Assembly: GCF_003693265.1 (NCBI RefSeq)
Contig: NZ_RDRE01000003.1
Coordinates: forward strand, 62,001 to 126,000
Source: Corynebacterium gottingense
GTDB lineage: Bacteria; Actinomycetota; Actinomycetes; Mycobacteriales; Mycobacteriaceae
Direction of reading: 5' to 3'
Length of the DNA: 64,000 nucleotides
Part shown: piece after piece, positions 9,019 to 21,610 of the stretch
Numbering within the stretch: the first letter of the stretch is position 1
Layout: every line of letters starts with the position of its first letter
Made by a program: the position numbers and the translations under genes
The notes under the pieces: generated by a model
Seen by the model: only the letters and a program-made list of their open reading frames with translations
What the model was told of the DNA's origin: nothing
Databases searched by the model: none

Positions 9019-10520
9019 GCGGAGGATTCCGATCCCGCTCGGCAGGGCGGCGCAGCCAGGAGACAGCGCGCAACCAGGAGCCCGAGCGCAAGGGGCAGAA
9101 AAACGGCCGCGGTGACCGCCGCGGCCAGGCGAGCCGGCGTGGTGGCGCCAACAAGCGGGGTCCTGCTACGCGCACCGGAGACGCGGCGCGAGAGGCGGCC
9201 TTTGACGTGCTGCTCCGTGTGAGCGAGGAAGGCGCGTACGCGAACCTGGCGCTGCCGGCGCTGCTGCGGGAGCGCAAGATCTCCGGGCGCGACGCGGCGT
9301 TTGCCACCGAGCTGACGTACGGTGCGCTGCGCACGCAGGGCGTGCTGGACGCGGTGATCGCGGAGAACTCCTCGCGTGAGTTGGACCGGATCGACCCGCG
9401 GGTGCTGGCGGCGCTTCGCCTGGGCACCTACCAGCTGCTCTACACCCGTGTGTCCTCGCACGCGGCGGTGGACACGTCGGTGCGGCTGGTCGAGGCCGCC
9501 GGCCAAGGCAAAGCGAAGGGCTTTGCCAATGGCATCCTGCGCACGATCGACCGCTCCACGCCACAGCAGTGGTTTGACCGGCTCACGCCCTCCGGCGCGC
9601 TGGAGGCGGCGGCGTTCCGCCACGCGCACCCGGCCTGGATCGCACGCTCCTTCTTCGCCGCGCTCGGTCTCGACAGCGAGTCCTCGCCCGACCAGCTGGC
9701 CGAGCTGGAGCGCGCCCTCGAGTCGGATTCGGCTCGCCCCACTGTGCACCTGGTCGCCCGGCCCGGCGAGCTCTCCGCCGAGGAGCTGGCACTGAGCATC
9801 GGTGGGGAGGAAGGGACTTACTCCCCGTACGCGGTGTACCTCGATGAGGGCGATCCCGGTCAGCTCGAGCCAGTTCGTGAGCGGCTCGCCGCCGTGCAGG
9901 ACGAGGGCTCGCAGCTCATCGCCCGCGCCGTCGCTGAAGTGCCCGTTGAGGGAGATCAAGGCAAATGGCTTGACTTGTGCGCGGGGCCCGGCGGCAAGGC
10001 GGCGCTGATGGGCGCGCTCGCGCGCATTGACGGCGCGTCGGTCGACGCCGTGGAGAGCAGCGCGCACCGCGCCGAGCTCGTCCGCAAGGCAACCGACGGT
10101 CTCCCGGTCCGCGTCCACACCGCGGACGGCCGAGATCCTGGTCTCGCACCGGGCTACGATCGAGTGCTTGTCGACGCCCCCTGCTCCGGCCTTGGCGCGC
10201 TGCGCCGTCGCCCGGAGGCGCGCTGGACCAAATCCGAGCGAGACATCGCCGAGCTGACCACCCTGCAGTCCGAGCTTCTTGCCTCCGCGATTCGCCTCGC
10301 GCGCCGCGGCGGCGTCATCGTGTACTCCACCTGCTCGCCGGACCTGCGGGAGACGCGCGGTGTCGTCGACGCGGCGCTGGGTGAAGGCGGGGTTGAGGAA
10401 CTCGGCGCCGCCGAGTTCGCCTGCGGCATGGAGCACACAGGCGAATTTCCGAGCGTGCAGATGTGGCCACACCGGCACGGCACCGACGCGATGTTCTTCG
10501 CGGTCCTACGCAAGAAGTAG
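9015..10520 (+). CDS. rsmB: 16S rRNA (cytosine-5)-methyltransferase RsmB/Sun family
   Basis: 501 aa. Methylates a cytosine in 16S rRNA (C967 in E. coli) using SAM. The first ~55 residues are a basic, low-complexity extension ([19 protein letters not shown]). An NusB-like domain then runs to about residue 200 and the Rossmann methyltransferase domain to the end. SAM-binding [16 protein letters not shown], motif [21 protein letters not shown] and catalytic YSTCS are all seen. The start overlaps the fmt stop, so the two are translated together. Confidence 0.94.
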   Translation: MSGGFRSRSAGRRSQETARNQEPERKGQKNGRGDRRGQASRRGGANKRGPATRTGDAAREAAFDVLLRVSEEGAYANLALPALLRERKISGRDAAFATELTYGALRTQGVLDAVIAENSSRELDRIDPRVLAALRLGTYQLLYTRVSSHAAVDTSVRLVEAAGQGKAKGFANGILRTIDRSTPQQWFDRLTPSGALEAAAFRHAHPAWIARSFFAALGLDSESSPDQLAELERALESDSARPTVHLVARPGELSAEELALSIGGEEGTYSPYAVYLDEGDPGQLEPVRERLAAVQDEGSQLIARAVAEVPVEGDQGKWLDLCAGPGGKAALMGALARIDGASVDAVESSAHRAELVRKATDGLPVRVHTADGRDPGLAPGYDRVLVDAPCSGLGALRRRPEARWTKSERDIAELTTLQSELLASAIRLARRGGVIVYSTCSPDLRETRGVVDAALGEGGVEELGAAEFACGMEHTGEFPSVQMWPHRHGTDAMFFAVLRKK

Positions 10521-10530
10521 GCTTGGCGGC

Positions 10531-11208
10531 ATGATCTACATCGCTCCCTCCATCCTGGCCGCCGACTACGCTAATCTTGGCGCCGACGTGCGGAAAGTCC
10601 TCTCGGCAGACCTGCTCCACGTGGACATCATGGACGGTCATTTCGTGCCCAACCTCTCGTTCGGTCCGGACGTGACCAAAGCCGTCAACGGTGTCACCGA
10701 CCAGTTCCTGGACATGCACCTGATGATCGAGGAGCCGGAGCGGTGGTTCGCCACCTACGTCGAGGCGGGCGGCGACCGGCTGGTTTTTCACGTGGAGGCG
10801 ACCAGGGACCACGTTGCCGCGGCGCGCCAGTGCCGTGAGCTCGGCGTCCAGGCTGGCTTTGCCGTCAAGCCTGGCACCCCGATCGAGCCGTACCTCGACT
10901 CGGTGTCGGAGTTTGATCAGGTCATGGTGATGAGCGTGGAGCCCGGCTTCGGCGGGCAGAAGTTTATGCCCGAGGTGTTGCGCAAGGTGATGACGTTGCG
11001 CGACCACATTGCCGCGGAGGGCTTGGACACCATCATCGGCATCGACGGCGGGATCGGCAACGCGACCATCGCCCAAGCCGCGGAGGCTGGCGTCGACGCG
11101 TTCGTCGCGGGCTCGGCCGTGTTCGGCGCCGACGATCCTGCGCAGGCGGTGGAGCGACTGCGCGAATTGGCACAGGAGGCAACCAGCGGTCCCAGTTCCG
11201 CGAGTTGA
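10531..11208 (+). CDS. rpe: Ribulose-phosphate 3-epimerase
   Basis: 225 aa from ATG at 10531, the usual family length; longer in-frame upstream starts fall inside rsmB and are rejected. Interconverts ribulose 5-phosphate and xylulose 5-phosphate. Seen: IAPSILAADYANLG, VDIMDGHFVPNLSFGP with the metal-binding Asp and His, MSVEPGFGGQKF and IGIDGGIGNATI. In C. glutamicum rpe is followed by ribG-ribC-ribA-ribH. Here only ribH follows after 125 bases. Confidence 0.96.
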   Translation: MIYIAPSILAADYANLGADVRKVLSADLLHVDIMDGHFVPNLSFGPDVTKAVNGVTDQFLDMHLMIEEPERWFATYVEAGGDRLVFHVEATRDHVAAARQCRELGVQAGFAVKPGTPIEPYLDSVSEFDQVMVMSVEPGFGGQKFMPEVLRKVMTLRDHIAAEGLDTIIGIDGGIGNATIAQAAEAGVDAFVAGSAVFGADDPAQAVERLRELAQEATSGPSSAS

Positions 11209-11333
11209 CACGTATCCTGAACCCTGTCAGTCTGTCGCAAAACCCATCTCATCCCAGGGCGCGCGTGTTGCGACGGGCGCCAGCCCGGGACCTAAGCCTC
11301 GCGCAGTGCGCGCGTTGAAGGAGTGTTGTACGC

Positions 11334-11819
11334 ATGACCGCTTCCGGTGCGCCGGAGGACTATTCCCCGAACGCTGAGGGGTACACCCTCGCCATTGTGG
11401 CGACTCGCTGGAACGCACGCATTGTGGACATGATGCGCGAGCGCGCTCGGGATACCGCGCGCGAGCTTGGGGCGAAGGCAGATGAGTACCTCGTGGATGG
11501 GGCGATGGAGCTCCCCGTGGTGACCCAGGCGTGCGCGCGCCGCTACGACGCGGTGGTCGCCCTCGGGTGCGTGATCCGCGGCAAGACGGCCCACTTCGAG
11601 GTCGTGTGCGACTCCGTAACCAGTGGCCTGACCAGGGTGTCGCTGGACGAGGGCACTCCGGTGGGCAACGGTGTGCTCACCGTCGAGGACGAGGACCAGG
11701 CCTACGAGCGCTCTGGCGGCGAGGACGCGAAGGAAGACAGGGGAGCGTTGGCCGTACGAGCCGCGCTCAGCGCCGCAGTCGAGCTGGGCAAAGTACGGGC
11801 GCTGCACGAGCGGGACTAG
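11334..11819 (+). CDS. ribH: 6,7-dimethyl-8-ribityllumazine synthase
   Basis: 161 aa. Condenses the ribityl-aminouracil intermediate with dihydroxybutanone phosphate to lumazine, the penultimate riboflavin step. The family assembles as pentamers or 60-mer shells. Seen: TRWNARIVDMM substrate-binding loop, VDGAMELPVV, VIRGKTAHFEVV with the catalytic-type His, and GNGVLT. GAAGGAG lies 10 bases before the ATG. It stands without the ribG, ribC and ribA genes that normally precede it in corynebacteria, so the rest of the pathway is either elsewhere or missing. Confidence 0.95.
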   Translation: MTASGAPEDYSPNAEGYTLAIVATRWNARIVDMMRERARDTARELGAKADEYLVDGAMELPVVTQACARRYDAVVALGCVIRGKTAHFEVVCDSVTSGLTRVSLDEGTPVGNGVLTVEDEDQAYERSGGEDAKEDRGALAVRAALSAAVELGKVRALHERD

Positions 11820-11897
11820 TATCCGAAGGGACCCGTAGCAGGTTCCTGGTACCCCAACGCAGCACACCTATAGACGAGGCAGGAAAGGGAGAAGCGA

Positions 11898-12431
11898 GTG
11901 TCGGAGGATACAACCCAATCGAGGAAGCTCAGCGACGAAGAACTCGCGTACCTTAACGCTCTCGACCCCCACGCGGTGACGTCGTCCAAGCCGTGGGAAT
12001 TCACGGCGAAGTCGCCGTTTCTCAGGCGTGTGGCCATCGTCTGGATCATTGTGGTGATGGCTGTACACATCTTTATGTCGGCCGTCGTGGACGTGAAGTT
12101 CACCGGGGTTGCCATCACCGGCGTGGACAAGTTCGCGTTCATCGGCGTCGGACTCATCATCTCCGCCTTGTCCTGGTACTTCCTGACCCGCCCTCGCGTT
12201 CGCGCTAATGAAGACGGCGTGGAGGTCTCCAACATCATCGGGACGAGGTTCTACCCCTGGCTCGTGGTCTACGGACTCTCGTTCCCCAAGGGTGCCCGCA
12301 TGGCGCGCCTTGAACTCCCGGACTTTGAGTACGTCCCGCTGTGGGCCATCCAATCCGGAGACAAGGAGAGCGCGTTGCGCACCGTTGGCCAATTCCGAGA
12401 GCTTGAAGCGAAGTACATGCCGCAGGATTAA
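11898..12431 (+). CDS. PH-domain (bPH2-type) membrane protein, unknown function
   Basis: 177 aa from GTG. A soluble N-terminus of about 45 residues is followed by two hydrophobic segments, about 48-68 and 83-101 (VAIVWIIVVMAVHIFMSAVV and FIGVGLIISALSWYFL). A cytosolic PH-like domain follows with RVRANEDGVEVSNIIGTRFYPWLVVYGLSF, a pattern typical of bacterial PH domain family PF10756. Conserved next to ribH and uvrC in corynebacteria. No enzymatic residues are evident. Function is unknown. Confidence 0.8.
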   Translation: MSEDTTQSRKLSDEELAYLNALDPHAVTSSKPWEFTAKSPFLRRVAIVWIIVVMAVHIFMSAVVDVKFTGVAITGVDKFAFIGVGLIISALSWYFLTRPRVRANEDGVEVSNIIGTRFYPWLVVYGLSFPKGARMARLELPDFEYVPLWAIQSGDKESALRTVGQFRELEAKYMPQD

Positions 12432-12467
12432 CCTCCTGTCGCCGATGTGTGAAGGAGGAGCGCCCAC

Positions 12468-14540
12468 GTGGCGAACCCGAAGGACTACCGCCCGGCCCCA
12501 GGGACCATTCCGACGGAGCCGGGAGTGTATAAGTTCCGCGACGCGAATGGTCGTGTCGTGTACGTGGGCAAGGCTAAAAGCCTTCGCGCAAGGCTGAACA
12601 ACTACTTCCAGCCGCCCGAGCACCTGCACCCGCGCACCAGGCAGATGGTGTTCACCGCGGCCTCGGTGGAGTGGACCGTGGTGGCCAGCGAGGTGGAGGC
12701 GCTCCAGCTCGAGTACACGTGGATTAAGAGGTTCGATCCTTGGTTCAACGTGATGTATCGGGATGATAAGACGTACCCGATGCTCGCCGTGAGCGTGCGC
12801 GAGCGGTACCCGCGAGCCTTCTTCTATCGCGGGCCCAAGCGGAAAGGGGTGCGTTATTTCGGCCCGTATTCCCACGCGTGGGCAGTGCGCGAAACGCTTG
12901 ACCTGCTCACCCGGGTGTTTCCCATCCGCACCTGTTCCAACGGCGTGTATAACCGCCACGAGACGTTGGGGCGCCCCTGCCTGCTTGGGTACATCGACAA
13001 GTGCGCCGCGCCGTGCGTGGGCAGGGTCGACGAGTCGGAATACGAAGACATCGTTGCTGGATTTATGGGGTTTATGTCCGGCAATACGGACAAAGTCGTG
13101 CGCGATATGACTGCGCAGATGGAGTCCGCCGCGGAGCACCTCGAGTTTGAGAAGGCCGCGCGGCTTCGCGATGACCTCGGCGCCGTCAAAAAGGTCATGG
13201 AGCGCCAAACGGTCGTGCTCAGCCCCGATACGGATGCGGACATCATCGCCTTCGATACGGACGAATTGGAAGCCGCGGTGCAGATCTTCAATGTCCGCGG
13301 CGGCCGCATCCGCTCGCAGCGCGGCTGGGTGGTGGAGAAGTCTGGCGACGAGCCCGGCTCCGCGGAGCGCCTCGACGGGGATGGGCCAGATCCTGCGCTG
13401 CCCGTGCTCGTGCAGAACTTCCTCGTGCAGTACTACTCCGACGCGGTGGAGCGCCAAAAGCAGGAACAGGCGGAGGACGCCCGTCGGGCCGCGGAGACCA
13501 TCAAACGCCGCGGCGTGGACCAGGAATCGCACGCGGAGGTGCGCTCGCCAGTTCCGGTGCCCAAGGAGATCCTCGTGTGCGCGATGCCGGACGAGGAAGA
13601 GGAAGTCACGAAGCTGCTCGAGGGCCTGCGCGGCGCACAGGTGAACATCCGCGTCCCGCAGCGCGGTGACAAGGCGGCCCTGATGGAGACCGTGCGCAAG
13701 AACGCCGCCGATGCGCTGCACCAGCACAAGCTGAAGCGGGTCGGCGACCTCACCGCCCGTTCCCAGGCGCTCCAGGACATCCAGGACGCGCTTGGCATGG
13801 AGGAGGCGCCGCTTCGGATGGAGTGCACGGATATTTCGCACATCCAGGGCACCGACGTGGTGGCTTCGCTCGTCGTGTTTGAGGATGGCCTGCCCAAGAA
13901 GCAAGATTATCGACGCTACCGCATCAAGGAAGCCGCCGGCGACGGTCACTCCAACGACGTCGGCTCGATCGCCGAGGTGACCAGCCGCCGCTTCAAGCGC
14001 TACAACGAGGACAAGCTGGCCAACCCGGACGAGGAGTCTGCCGCAGTGATGTTCGCGGAGGAAGCCTCCGAGGTGGAAACGACCAATAACAAGCGGTTCG
14101 CGTATCCGCCACAGCTGTTCATCGTTGATGGCGGCAAGCCCCAGGTCGATGCCGCGCAGGCAATTTTCGACGAGCTGGGCGTGGTCGATGTCCAACTCAT
14201 CGGCCTGGCCAAGCGCCTCGAGGAAATCTGGGTCCCGGACGATGACGAGCCGGTGATCCTGCCGCGCAACTCGGAGGGCATGTATCTCCTCCAGCAGATC
14301 CGCGACGAGGCCCACCGCTTTGCCATCACGTACCACCGCCAGCAGCGCTCCAAGCGCATGCGCTCCTCCGCCCTGGACGCGATCCCTGGCCTCGGGCCCT
14401 CCCGACGGTCGGAGCTGGTCAAGCACTTTGGCAGCGTGAAGAAGATGAAAGCGGCGTCCGTCGAGCAGATCGAAGAGGTCAACGGCGTTGGGCCGAAGCT
14501 GGCCGCGACGATTTACGAGCACCTACACAAGGGAGAATGA
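12468..14540 (+). CDS. uvrC: Excinuclease ABC subunit C
   Basis: 690 aa from GTG with GAAGGAGGAG just upstream. Makes both incisions in nucleotide excision repair once UvrB has verified damage. Order of domains: GIY-YIG nuclease ([22 protein letters not shown], about 21-42), cysteine-bearing region, UVR motif binding UvrB ([14 protein letters not shown], about 224-237), RNase H-like second nuclease domain with [12 protein letters not shown] and IVDGGKPQ, and two C-terminal helix-hairpin-helix motifs ([18 protein letters not shown] and [16 protein letters not shown]). Longest gene of the rib-uvr block and intact. Confidence 0.97.
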   Translation: MANPKDYRPAPGTIPTEPGVYKFRDANGRVVYVGKAKSLRARLNNYFQPPEHLHPRTRQMVFTAASVEWTVVASEVEALQLEYTWIKRFDPWFNVMYRDDKTYPMLAVSVRERYPRAFFYRGPKRKGVRYFGPYSHAWAVRETLDLLTRVFPIRTCSNGVYNRHETLGRPCLLGYIDKCAAPCVGRVDESEYEDIVAGFMGFMSGNTDKVVRDMTAQMESAAEHLEFEKAARLRDDLGAVKKVMERQTVVLSPDTDADIIAFDTDELEAAVQIFNVRGGRIRSQRGWVVEKSGDEPGSAERLDGDGPDPALPVLVQNFLVQYYSDAVERQKQEQAEDARRAAETIKRRGVDQESHAEVRSPVPVPKEILVCAMPDEEEEVTKLLEGLRGAQVNIRVPQRGDKAALMETVRKNAADALHQHKLKRVGDLTARSQALQDIQDALGMEEAPLRMECTDISHIQGTDVVASLVVFEDGLPKKQDYRRYRIKEAAGDGHSNDVGSIAEVTSRRFKRYNEDKLANPDEESAAVMFAEEASEVETTNNKRFAYPPQLFIVDGGKPQVDAAQAIFDELGVVDVQLIGLAKRLEEIWVPDDDEPVILPRNSEGMYLLQQIRDEAHRFAITYHRQQRSKRMRSSALDAIPGLGPSRRSELVKHFGSVKKMKAASVEQIEEVNGVGPKLAATIYEHLHKGE

Positions 14541-14605
14541 GCCCTCGCTGCAAATTCCTCCGCAGACTGGGACAGGCGCGGTCCGAGTTCCGTTAGGATG
14601 GCCGT

Positions 14606-15487
14606 ATGACTCAGCACCAGGACCAACCGCTCCACCCGGTCATCATTACCGGCTTGTCCGGCGGCGGGCTTTCCACCGCTGCGAAGATTTTTGAGGACAA
14701 GGGCTACTTCGTGTCTCAGAACCTGCCCCCGCAGCTGATTCTGGAGCTGGTGGGCATGTCGACCGCGAAGGATTCCCCGGTGTCGCGTCTCGCCGTGGTG
14801 ACGGACGTGCGCGCGAGGAAGTTCAACGGGTCGTTGATGAATACGATCTCGGAGATCAAGAAGCTCGGGTTCGCCCCGTTCATCCTGTACCTCGAGGCGC
14901 GTGATGACGTGCTGATCCGCAGGTTCGACTCGGTGCGGCGCACCCACCCGCTCCAGGACGGGGACACGTTGCAGCACGGCATCGAGCGTGAGCGCGAGGC
15001 GCTCGAGCCGGTGCGCGACATCGCCGACGTGATCATTGACACGACCAATCAATCGGTGCACGACCTGCGGCGTTCGATTGAGGCGTCGATAGGCGAGCTT
15101 GCGACTGGGAAGCAGCACGTCACGCTGGAATCCTTTGGGTTCAAACACGGCTCGCCGCGTGACGCGGACATCGTGCTCGACGTGCGCTTCCTCCCGAACC
15201 CTTACTGGGTGCCGGAGCTACGCGAGTTCCGTGGCGTGGACAAGCCGGTGTCGGACTACGTGCTGAGCCGGGAGGACGCGGAACCGTTCATCGACAACTT
15301 TGTGCGATTGCTCAGTAGCACGCTCGAGGGCTACCAGCACGAGGGCAAGGACTTCATCACCGTCGGGGTGGGGTGCACGGGCGGGCACCACCGGTCCGTC
15401 GCGGTCGCAGAGGAAATCGGCCGGCGGCTGCAGCAGAAGCCACGCCTGGAAGTCAACGTCTTACACCGCGACCTCTGCAGAAACTAG
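14606..15487 (+). CDS. rapZ: RapZ/YvcJ-family nucleotide-binding RNase adapter
   Basis: 293 aa. In E. coli RapZ guides RNase E to a small RNA. The actinobacterial role is less clear. An N-terminal P-loop domain and a C-terminal RapZ_C domain ([21 protein letters not shown]) are visible. The P-loop reads GLSGGGLST: the invariant Walker A lysine is Leu, as I recall in some actinobacterial members. [22 protein letters not shown] is well conserved. Together with yvcK and whiA it forms the conserved rapZ-yvcK-whiA trio; yvcK starts 93 bases later. Confidence 0.94.
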   Translation: MTQHQDQPLHPVIITGLSGGGLSTAAKIFEDKGYFVSQNLPPQLILELVGMSTAKDSPVSRLAVVTDVRARKFNGSLMNTISEIKKLGFAPFILYLEARDDVLIRRFDSVRRTHPLQDGDTLQHGIEREREALEPVRDIADVIIDTTNQSVHDLRRSIEASIGELATGKQHVTLESFGFKHGSPRDADIVLDVRFLPNPYWVPELREFRGVDKPVSDYVLSREDAEPFIDNFVRLLSSTLEGYQHEGKDFITVGVGCTGGHHRSVAVAEEIGRRLQQKPRLEVNVLHRDLCRN

Positions 15488-15580
15488 CGCTGCAGCGCAA
15501 TCACACTGGGTGAGCGGGTCAGAGGGCCCGCCACCTTGCCGTATCCAATTCTTCATAGCTCCCGTTGAAAGGAGACCGCG

Positions 15581-16555
15581 ATGAGCTCGAGCGAACGCCT
15601 TGCGTTCACCTGCCTGGGTGGCGGTCATGGTCTGTACCAAACACTGCTGGCTGCGCGGCGTGCGCAAGCGACGGACATTAACGCCGTCGTGACCGTCGCC
15701 GATGACGGTGGCTCCTCCGGTCGCTTGCGCCGTGAATTCCCCATCATCCCGCCCGGGGACCTGCGCATGGCCACGGCCGCGCTCACTGCGGATGACGAGG
15801 ACGGGGAGCTGTGGCGCGAGGCGCTGCAGCACCGCTTCGGGGGAAACGGTGTGATGGCGGGACACCCGCTAGGAAACCTCATGCTGGTGAGCCTCGTGGA
15901 GCGCTTCGGCGACATGCAGACCGCGCTGGACATTGTGGCGAAGTGGACGCGGTCCGCGGGCCGAGTGATCCCGATGTGCTCACAGCCGTTGGACATCGAG
16001 GCGGATGTCTCCGGGCTTGATGATGACCCCCGCGTTCTCCGCTCCGTGCGTGGTCAGGCGGCGGTGGCGTCCACCTCTGGTGCTGTCCGGCGGGTTCGCT
16101 TGCTGCCCGAGCAGCCCGCTGCTTCCGCGGAAGCCGTGGCGGCGATTCGGGATGCGGACATCGTCACCATCGGGCCAGGCTCCTGGTTTTCGTCCGTGCT
16201 CCCGCACCTCCTGGTTCCGGAGATCGTCGCTGCGCTGAACCAGACGGACGCCATGGTCGTGGTGATGCTCAACCTCCTGCCACAGGCCGGGGAGACCCCG
16301 GGCTTTAGCACGGAGCGCCACATCCACGTCCTGAGCCAACACGCGCCGGAGCTGCAGGTCGACTACCTCCTCGCGGACAACCACATCAGCCCATCCGAGG
16401 GGGAGCGCACGCATCTCCAGCGCGCCGCGGAACGGCTCGGTGCAAAAATCGCGTTCCGTGATGTCCACCAGCCCGTGCCGGAGGGCAAGCAGGCCGAGAA
16501 GCACGACCCGGACAAGTTGGCAACGGCAATTTTGGAGTTGTACCGGGCACGCTAG
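15581..16555 (+). CDS. yvcK: YvcK/CuvA-family gluconeogenesis factor
   Basis: 324 aa, ATG preceded by AAAGGAG. Members of this 2-phospho-L-lactate transferase-like family bind UDP-sugars and influence cell shape and growth on gluconeogenic carbon. The enzyme reaction, if any, is unknown. Seen: CLGGGHGLYQTLLAAR (nucleotide-binding glycine motif), TVADDGGSSGRLRREFP, PPGDLRMA, GHPLGNLML and IGPGSWFSSVLPHLLV. Second gene of the rapZ-yvcK-whiA group. Confidence 0.94.
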   Translation: MSSSERLAFTCLGGGHGLYQTLLAARRAQATDINAVVTVADDGGSSGRLRREFPIIPPGDLRMATAALTADDEDGELWREALQHRFGGNGVMAGHPLGNLMLVSLVERFGDMQTALDIVAKWTRSAGRVIPMCSQPLDIEADVSGLDDDPRVLRSVRGQAAVASTSGAVRRVRLLPEQPAASAEAVAAIRDADIVTIGPGSWFSSVLPHLLVPEIVAALNQTDAMVVVMLNLLPQAGETPGFSTERHIHVLSQHAPELQVDYLLADNHISPSEGERTHLQRAAERLGAKIAFRDVHQPVPEGKQAEKHDPDKLATAILELYRAR

Positions 16556-16633
16556 AATCAGGCGTCGGTACACCTGGCCCCGGTGCGAAGCGAGAGGCCT
16601 GCGAGACATCAACTGCGAAGGGAAAGGACCACG

Positions 16634-17644
16634 GTGGCGCTGACCGCGAAAGTCAAAGATGAGCTGCTGAGCGTACGCGCCACCCAGGCAAGCGCGCAGA
16701 TTGCGGAAGCAACGGCGATGATCCGGTACGCCGGAACGTACGAGCAGACGCCACACGGTACGGTCCTGCGCGTTGAACTTGCCGAGCACCCCGTCGCCGA
16801 GCGACTGCAGCAGTTGCTTGACGCGACTACCGGTGTCGCGACCACGCTCGAGGTCATCGCCCCCGGCTCCGCGAGCAAGGAACGCAAGTGCGTTGTGACC
16901 GTTTCCGAGGGGTTGCGCGAGGTCGTACGGAAGCTCCGCTTGATCACGGCCTCCGGGCATCCCGTGGAAGGGATGCCGCACACCATCATTTCCGGCCCGA
17001 TCGCGGATGTGGAGGCTGCTTGGCGCGGGGCGTTCCTTGCCCGCGGCTCGCTCACTGAGCCAGGGCGCACCGCGGCGCTCGAGGTGGCGTGCCCTGAGGA
17101 AACTGCCGCCTTGGCACTCGTCGGGTTGGGGCACCGGCTTGACGTGGCGACGCGGACGAAAGAAACGCGTGGCATCGAGCGAGTCTTCGTCCGCGACGGG
17201 GAGACGATCGCCATCCTGCTGAGCAGGATGGGCGCACCGCTCGCGCGCCTGGAGTGGGACGAAAAGCGCAAGCGGAAGCAGCTGCGCGCGCGATCGGGGC
17301 AGCGGCTGGCAACGTTCGACGACGCGAACACGCGCAGGTCCGCACAGGCGGCGGCCGCGGCCGCGCGCCGCGTGGAGCGCGCGATGGAGATCCTGGGCGA
17401 CAACGTGCCCGAGCACCTCGCGGAGGCGGGGTATCTTCGTGTGGAGCACCGCCACGCCTCGCTCGAGGAGCTGGGCAAGCTCGCGGATCCGCAGATGACC
17501 AAGGACGCCGTCGCAGGTCGCATCCGCCGCCTGCTCTCCCTCGCTGACAAGGAAGCGAAAGAGCTGGGAATCCCGAACACGCAGGCCGCGGTTGAGCAGG
17601 CCGAGCGCGGCGCGGCGGACGACGACGTCTCGAACGCGAAGTAA
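16634..17644 (+). CDS. whiA: WhiA sporulation/division regulator homologue
   Basis: 336 aa from GTG at 16634, with AAAGGA upstream and the standard start MALTAKVKDELL. WhiA is a DNA-binding protein combining a degenerate LAGLIDADG homing-endonuclease fold with a C-terminal helix-turn-helix. In Streptomyces it works with WhiB on cell-division genes. The degenerate endonuclease motif region is AAWRGAFLARGSLTEPGR (about 125-142). The C-terminal region shows LGKLADPQMTKDAVAGRIRRLLSLAD, the usual HTH. Some other family members are slightly shorter. The alternative start at 16583 lacks support. Confidence 0.95.
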   Translation: MALTAKVKDELLSVRATQASAQIAEATAMIRYAGTYEQTPHGTVLRVELAEHPVAERLQQLLDATTGVATTLEVIAPGSASKERKCVVTVSEGLREVVRKLRLITASGHPVEGMPHTIISGPIADVEAAWRGAFLARGSLTEPGRTAALEVACPEETAALALVGLGHRLDVATRTKETRGIERVFVRDGETIAILLSRMGAPLARLEWDEKRKRKQLRARSGQRLATFDDANTRRSAQAAAAAARRVERAMEILGDNVPEHLAEAGYLRVEHRHASLEELGKLADPQMTKDAVAGRIRRLLSLADKEAKELGIPNTQAAVEQAERGAADDDVSNAK

Positions 17645-19101
<1,457 letters not shown>

Positions 19102-19119
19102 AACTAGGTACAGCGGATG

Positions 19120-19157
19120 AGCCCGGTGTGTGCGCATGCGCATGCACCGGGCTTTTT
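19120..19157 (+). terminator. Terminator/attenuator between gapA and pgk
   Basis: AGCCCGGTG (19120-19128) pairs with CACCGGGCT (19145-19153), followed by TTTTT. The loop contains the palindrome TGCGCATGCGCA. A strong intrinsic terminator form that could make gapA transcript more abundant than pgk-tpiA. Confidence 0.85.
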
Positions 19158-19207
19158 CAGCATCCGAGAGACCCCTTCACAAACACGACATACTCAAGGA
19201 GACAACA

Positions 19208-20425
19208 ATGGCAACGCAGACGCTCAAGCAGCTTCTCGACGAAGGCGTGGAAGGCCGCCACGTTCTGGTCCGCTCCGACTTCAACGTCCCGCTCGACGAG
19301 GACGGCAACATTACTGACCCGGGCCGCATCGACGCGTCCCTTCCCACCCTGAAGGCGCTGCTTGACGGCGGCGCCAAGGTGATCGCCATGGCCCACCTCG
19401 GCCGCCCGAAGGGCGAGGTCAACCCGAAGTTCTCGCTGAAGCCCGTCGCTGAAGCGCTGTCCGAGCGCCTCGGTCAGTTCGTTGCTCTCGCCGGCGACGT
19501 CTCCGGCGAAGATGCGCACGAGCGCGCCAACGGCCTGACCGACGGCGAGATCCTCCTGCTGGAGAACGTACGCTTCGACCCGCGCGAAACCTCCAAGGAC
19601 GAGAACGAGCGCGGCGAGTTCGCGGCCGAGCTCGCAGCGCTGGCCGCCGACAACGGCGCCTTCGTGTCCGACGGCTTCGGTGTCGTCCACCGCGCCCAGG
19701 CGTCGGTCTACGACGTCGCACAGAAGCTCCCCGCATACGCCGGCTACCTGGTGGAGAAGGAAGTGTCCACGCTGTCCTCCGTCAAGGATGACCCGGCCCA
19801 CCCGTACGTGGTTGTCCTCGGCGGTTCCAAGGTCTCCGACAAGCTCGGCGTCATCGAAGCGCTCGCAGCGAAGGCAGACAAGGTCGTTATCGGTGGCGGC
19901 ATGTGCTACACCTTCCTCGCAGCGCAGGGCCACAACGTCCAGGAGTCGCTGCTGCAGGAAGACATGATCGACACCTGCAAGGAGCTCATCGAGCGCTACG
20001 GCGACAAGCTCCTCCTGCCGGTCGACCTCTCCGCCGCTGAGAAGTTTGACAAGGACGCAGAGACGAAGATCGTGGACCTGGACGGCATCCCGGAGGGCTG
20101 GATGTCCCTGGACATCGGCCCGGAGACCGCGAAGAAGTACGCCGCCGCCATTGAGGACTCCAAGACCGTGTTCTGGAACGGCCCGATGGGCGTCTTCGAG
20201 TTCCCGAAGTTCTCCGCCGGCACCAAGGCCGTCGCAGAGGCGATGATTGCTGCGACCAAGAACAACGACTCCTTCACCGTGGTCGGCGGCGGCGACTCCG
20301 CAGCGTCCGTGCGCACCCTCGGCCTGGATGAGGCGGGCTTCTCCCACATCTCCACCGGCGGCGGCGCTTCCCTCGAGCTCATTGAGGGGAAGGAACTGCC
20401 GGGCGTCGCAGTCCTGTCCAAGTAA
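19208..20425 (+). CDS. pgk: Phosphoglycerate kinase
   Basis: 405 aa from ATG at 19208 with AAGGAGA upstream; earlier in-frame starts lie inside the terminator hairpin. Transfers phosphate from 1,3-bisphosphoglycerate to ADP. Seen: [15 protein letters not shown] (PGK signature), [64 protein letters not shown] and the C-terminal [14 protein letters not shown]. Followed by tpiA after 26 bases. Confidence 0.98.
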   Translation: MATQTLKQLLDEGVEGRHVLVRSDFNVPLDEDGNITDPGRIDASLPTLKALLDGGAKVIAMAHLGRPKGEVNPKFSLKPVAEALSERLGQFVALAGDVSGEDAHERANGLTDGEILLLENVRFDPRETSKDENERGEFAAELAALAADNGAFVSDGFGVVHRAQASVYDVAQKLPAYAGYLVEKEVSTLSSVKDDPAHPYVVVLGGSKVSDKLGVIEALAAKADKVVIGGGMCYTFLAAQGHNVQESLLQEDMIDTCKELIERYGDKLLLPVDLSAAEKFDKDAETKIVDLDGIPEGWMSLDIGPETAKKYAAAIEDSKTVFWNGPMGVFEFPKFSAGTKAVAEAMIAATKNNDSFTVVGGGDSAASVRTLGLDEAGFSHISTGGGASLELIEGKELPGVAVLSK

Positions 20426-20451
20426 CCAAGCCGAAACGATAGGAGAAATCC

Positions 20452-21234
<783 letters not shown>

Positions 21235-21339
21235 GCGCCGTGCAGCAGACCGCAAGGTCGCTGCACGGGGCACGTTCCCCATGGTGTACGATTTAGCAAG
21301 TTCACCAACATCCCATTTGAAAGTGGAGGATCGTCCCGC

Positions 21340-21576
21340 ATGACGTTGGCTTTGGAGATCGTGCTCGTAATCGCGTCGGTGCTTGCGACCGTGTTCGTCC
21401 TGCTCCACAAGGGCAAGGGCGGCGGCCTGTCCAGCCTCTTCGGTGGTGGCGTGCAGTCCAACCTGTCCGGTTCCACCATCGTGGAGAAGAACCTGGACCG
21501 CTACACCATCATCATCTCGCTGATCTGGGTGGCGTGCATCATCGCGCTCAACCTGATCCAGACCTACTCGGCGTAG
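21340..21576 (+). CDS. secG: Preprotein translocase subunit SecG
   Basis: 78 aa inner-membrane protein of the SecYEG channel. Two hydrophobic segments (about 3-22 and 51-71) are joined by the glycine-rich loop KGKGGGLSSLFGGGVQSNLSGS, which is diagnostic. Shine-Dalgarno GTGGAGG precedes the ATG. Last gene on the plus strand before the convergent pentose phosphate operon. Confidence 0.95.
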   Translation: MTLALEIVLVIASVLATVFVLLHKGKGGGLSSLFGGGVQSNLSGSTIVEKNLDRYTIIISLIWVACIIALNLIQTYSA

Positions 21577-21610
21577 CGCGCACAAGCACGTAGCAATACG
21601 GCACAGACCT

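Noticed and set aside
11209-11333. FMN riboswitch before ribH
   Set aside because: None of the conserved RFN-element blocks is present in the 125-base gap.
11868-14522. 884-codon open frame antisense to uvrC (and similar long antisense frames at 5952-7757, 43599-44978, 8808-10478)
   Set aside because: These mirror the codon structure of well-supported genes in GC-rich DNA, have His/Leu/Arg-rich composition and no family motif.
16962-16982. 8-bp hairpin GGCATCCC/GGGATGCC in whiA
   Set aside because: Length is within chance expectation for GC-rich coding DNA.
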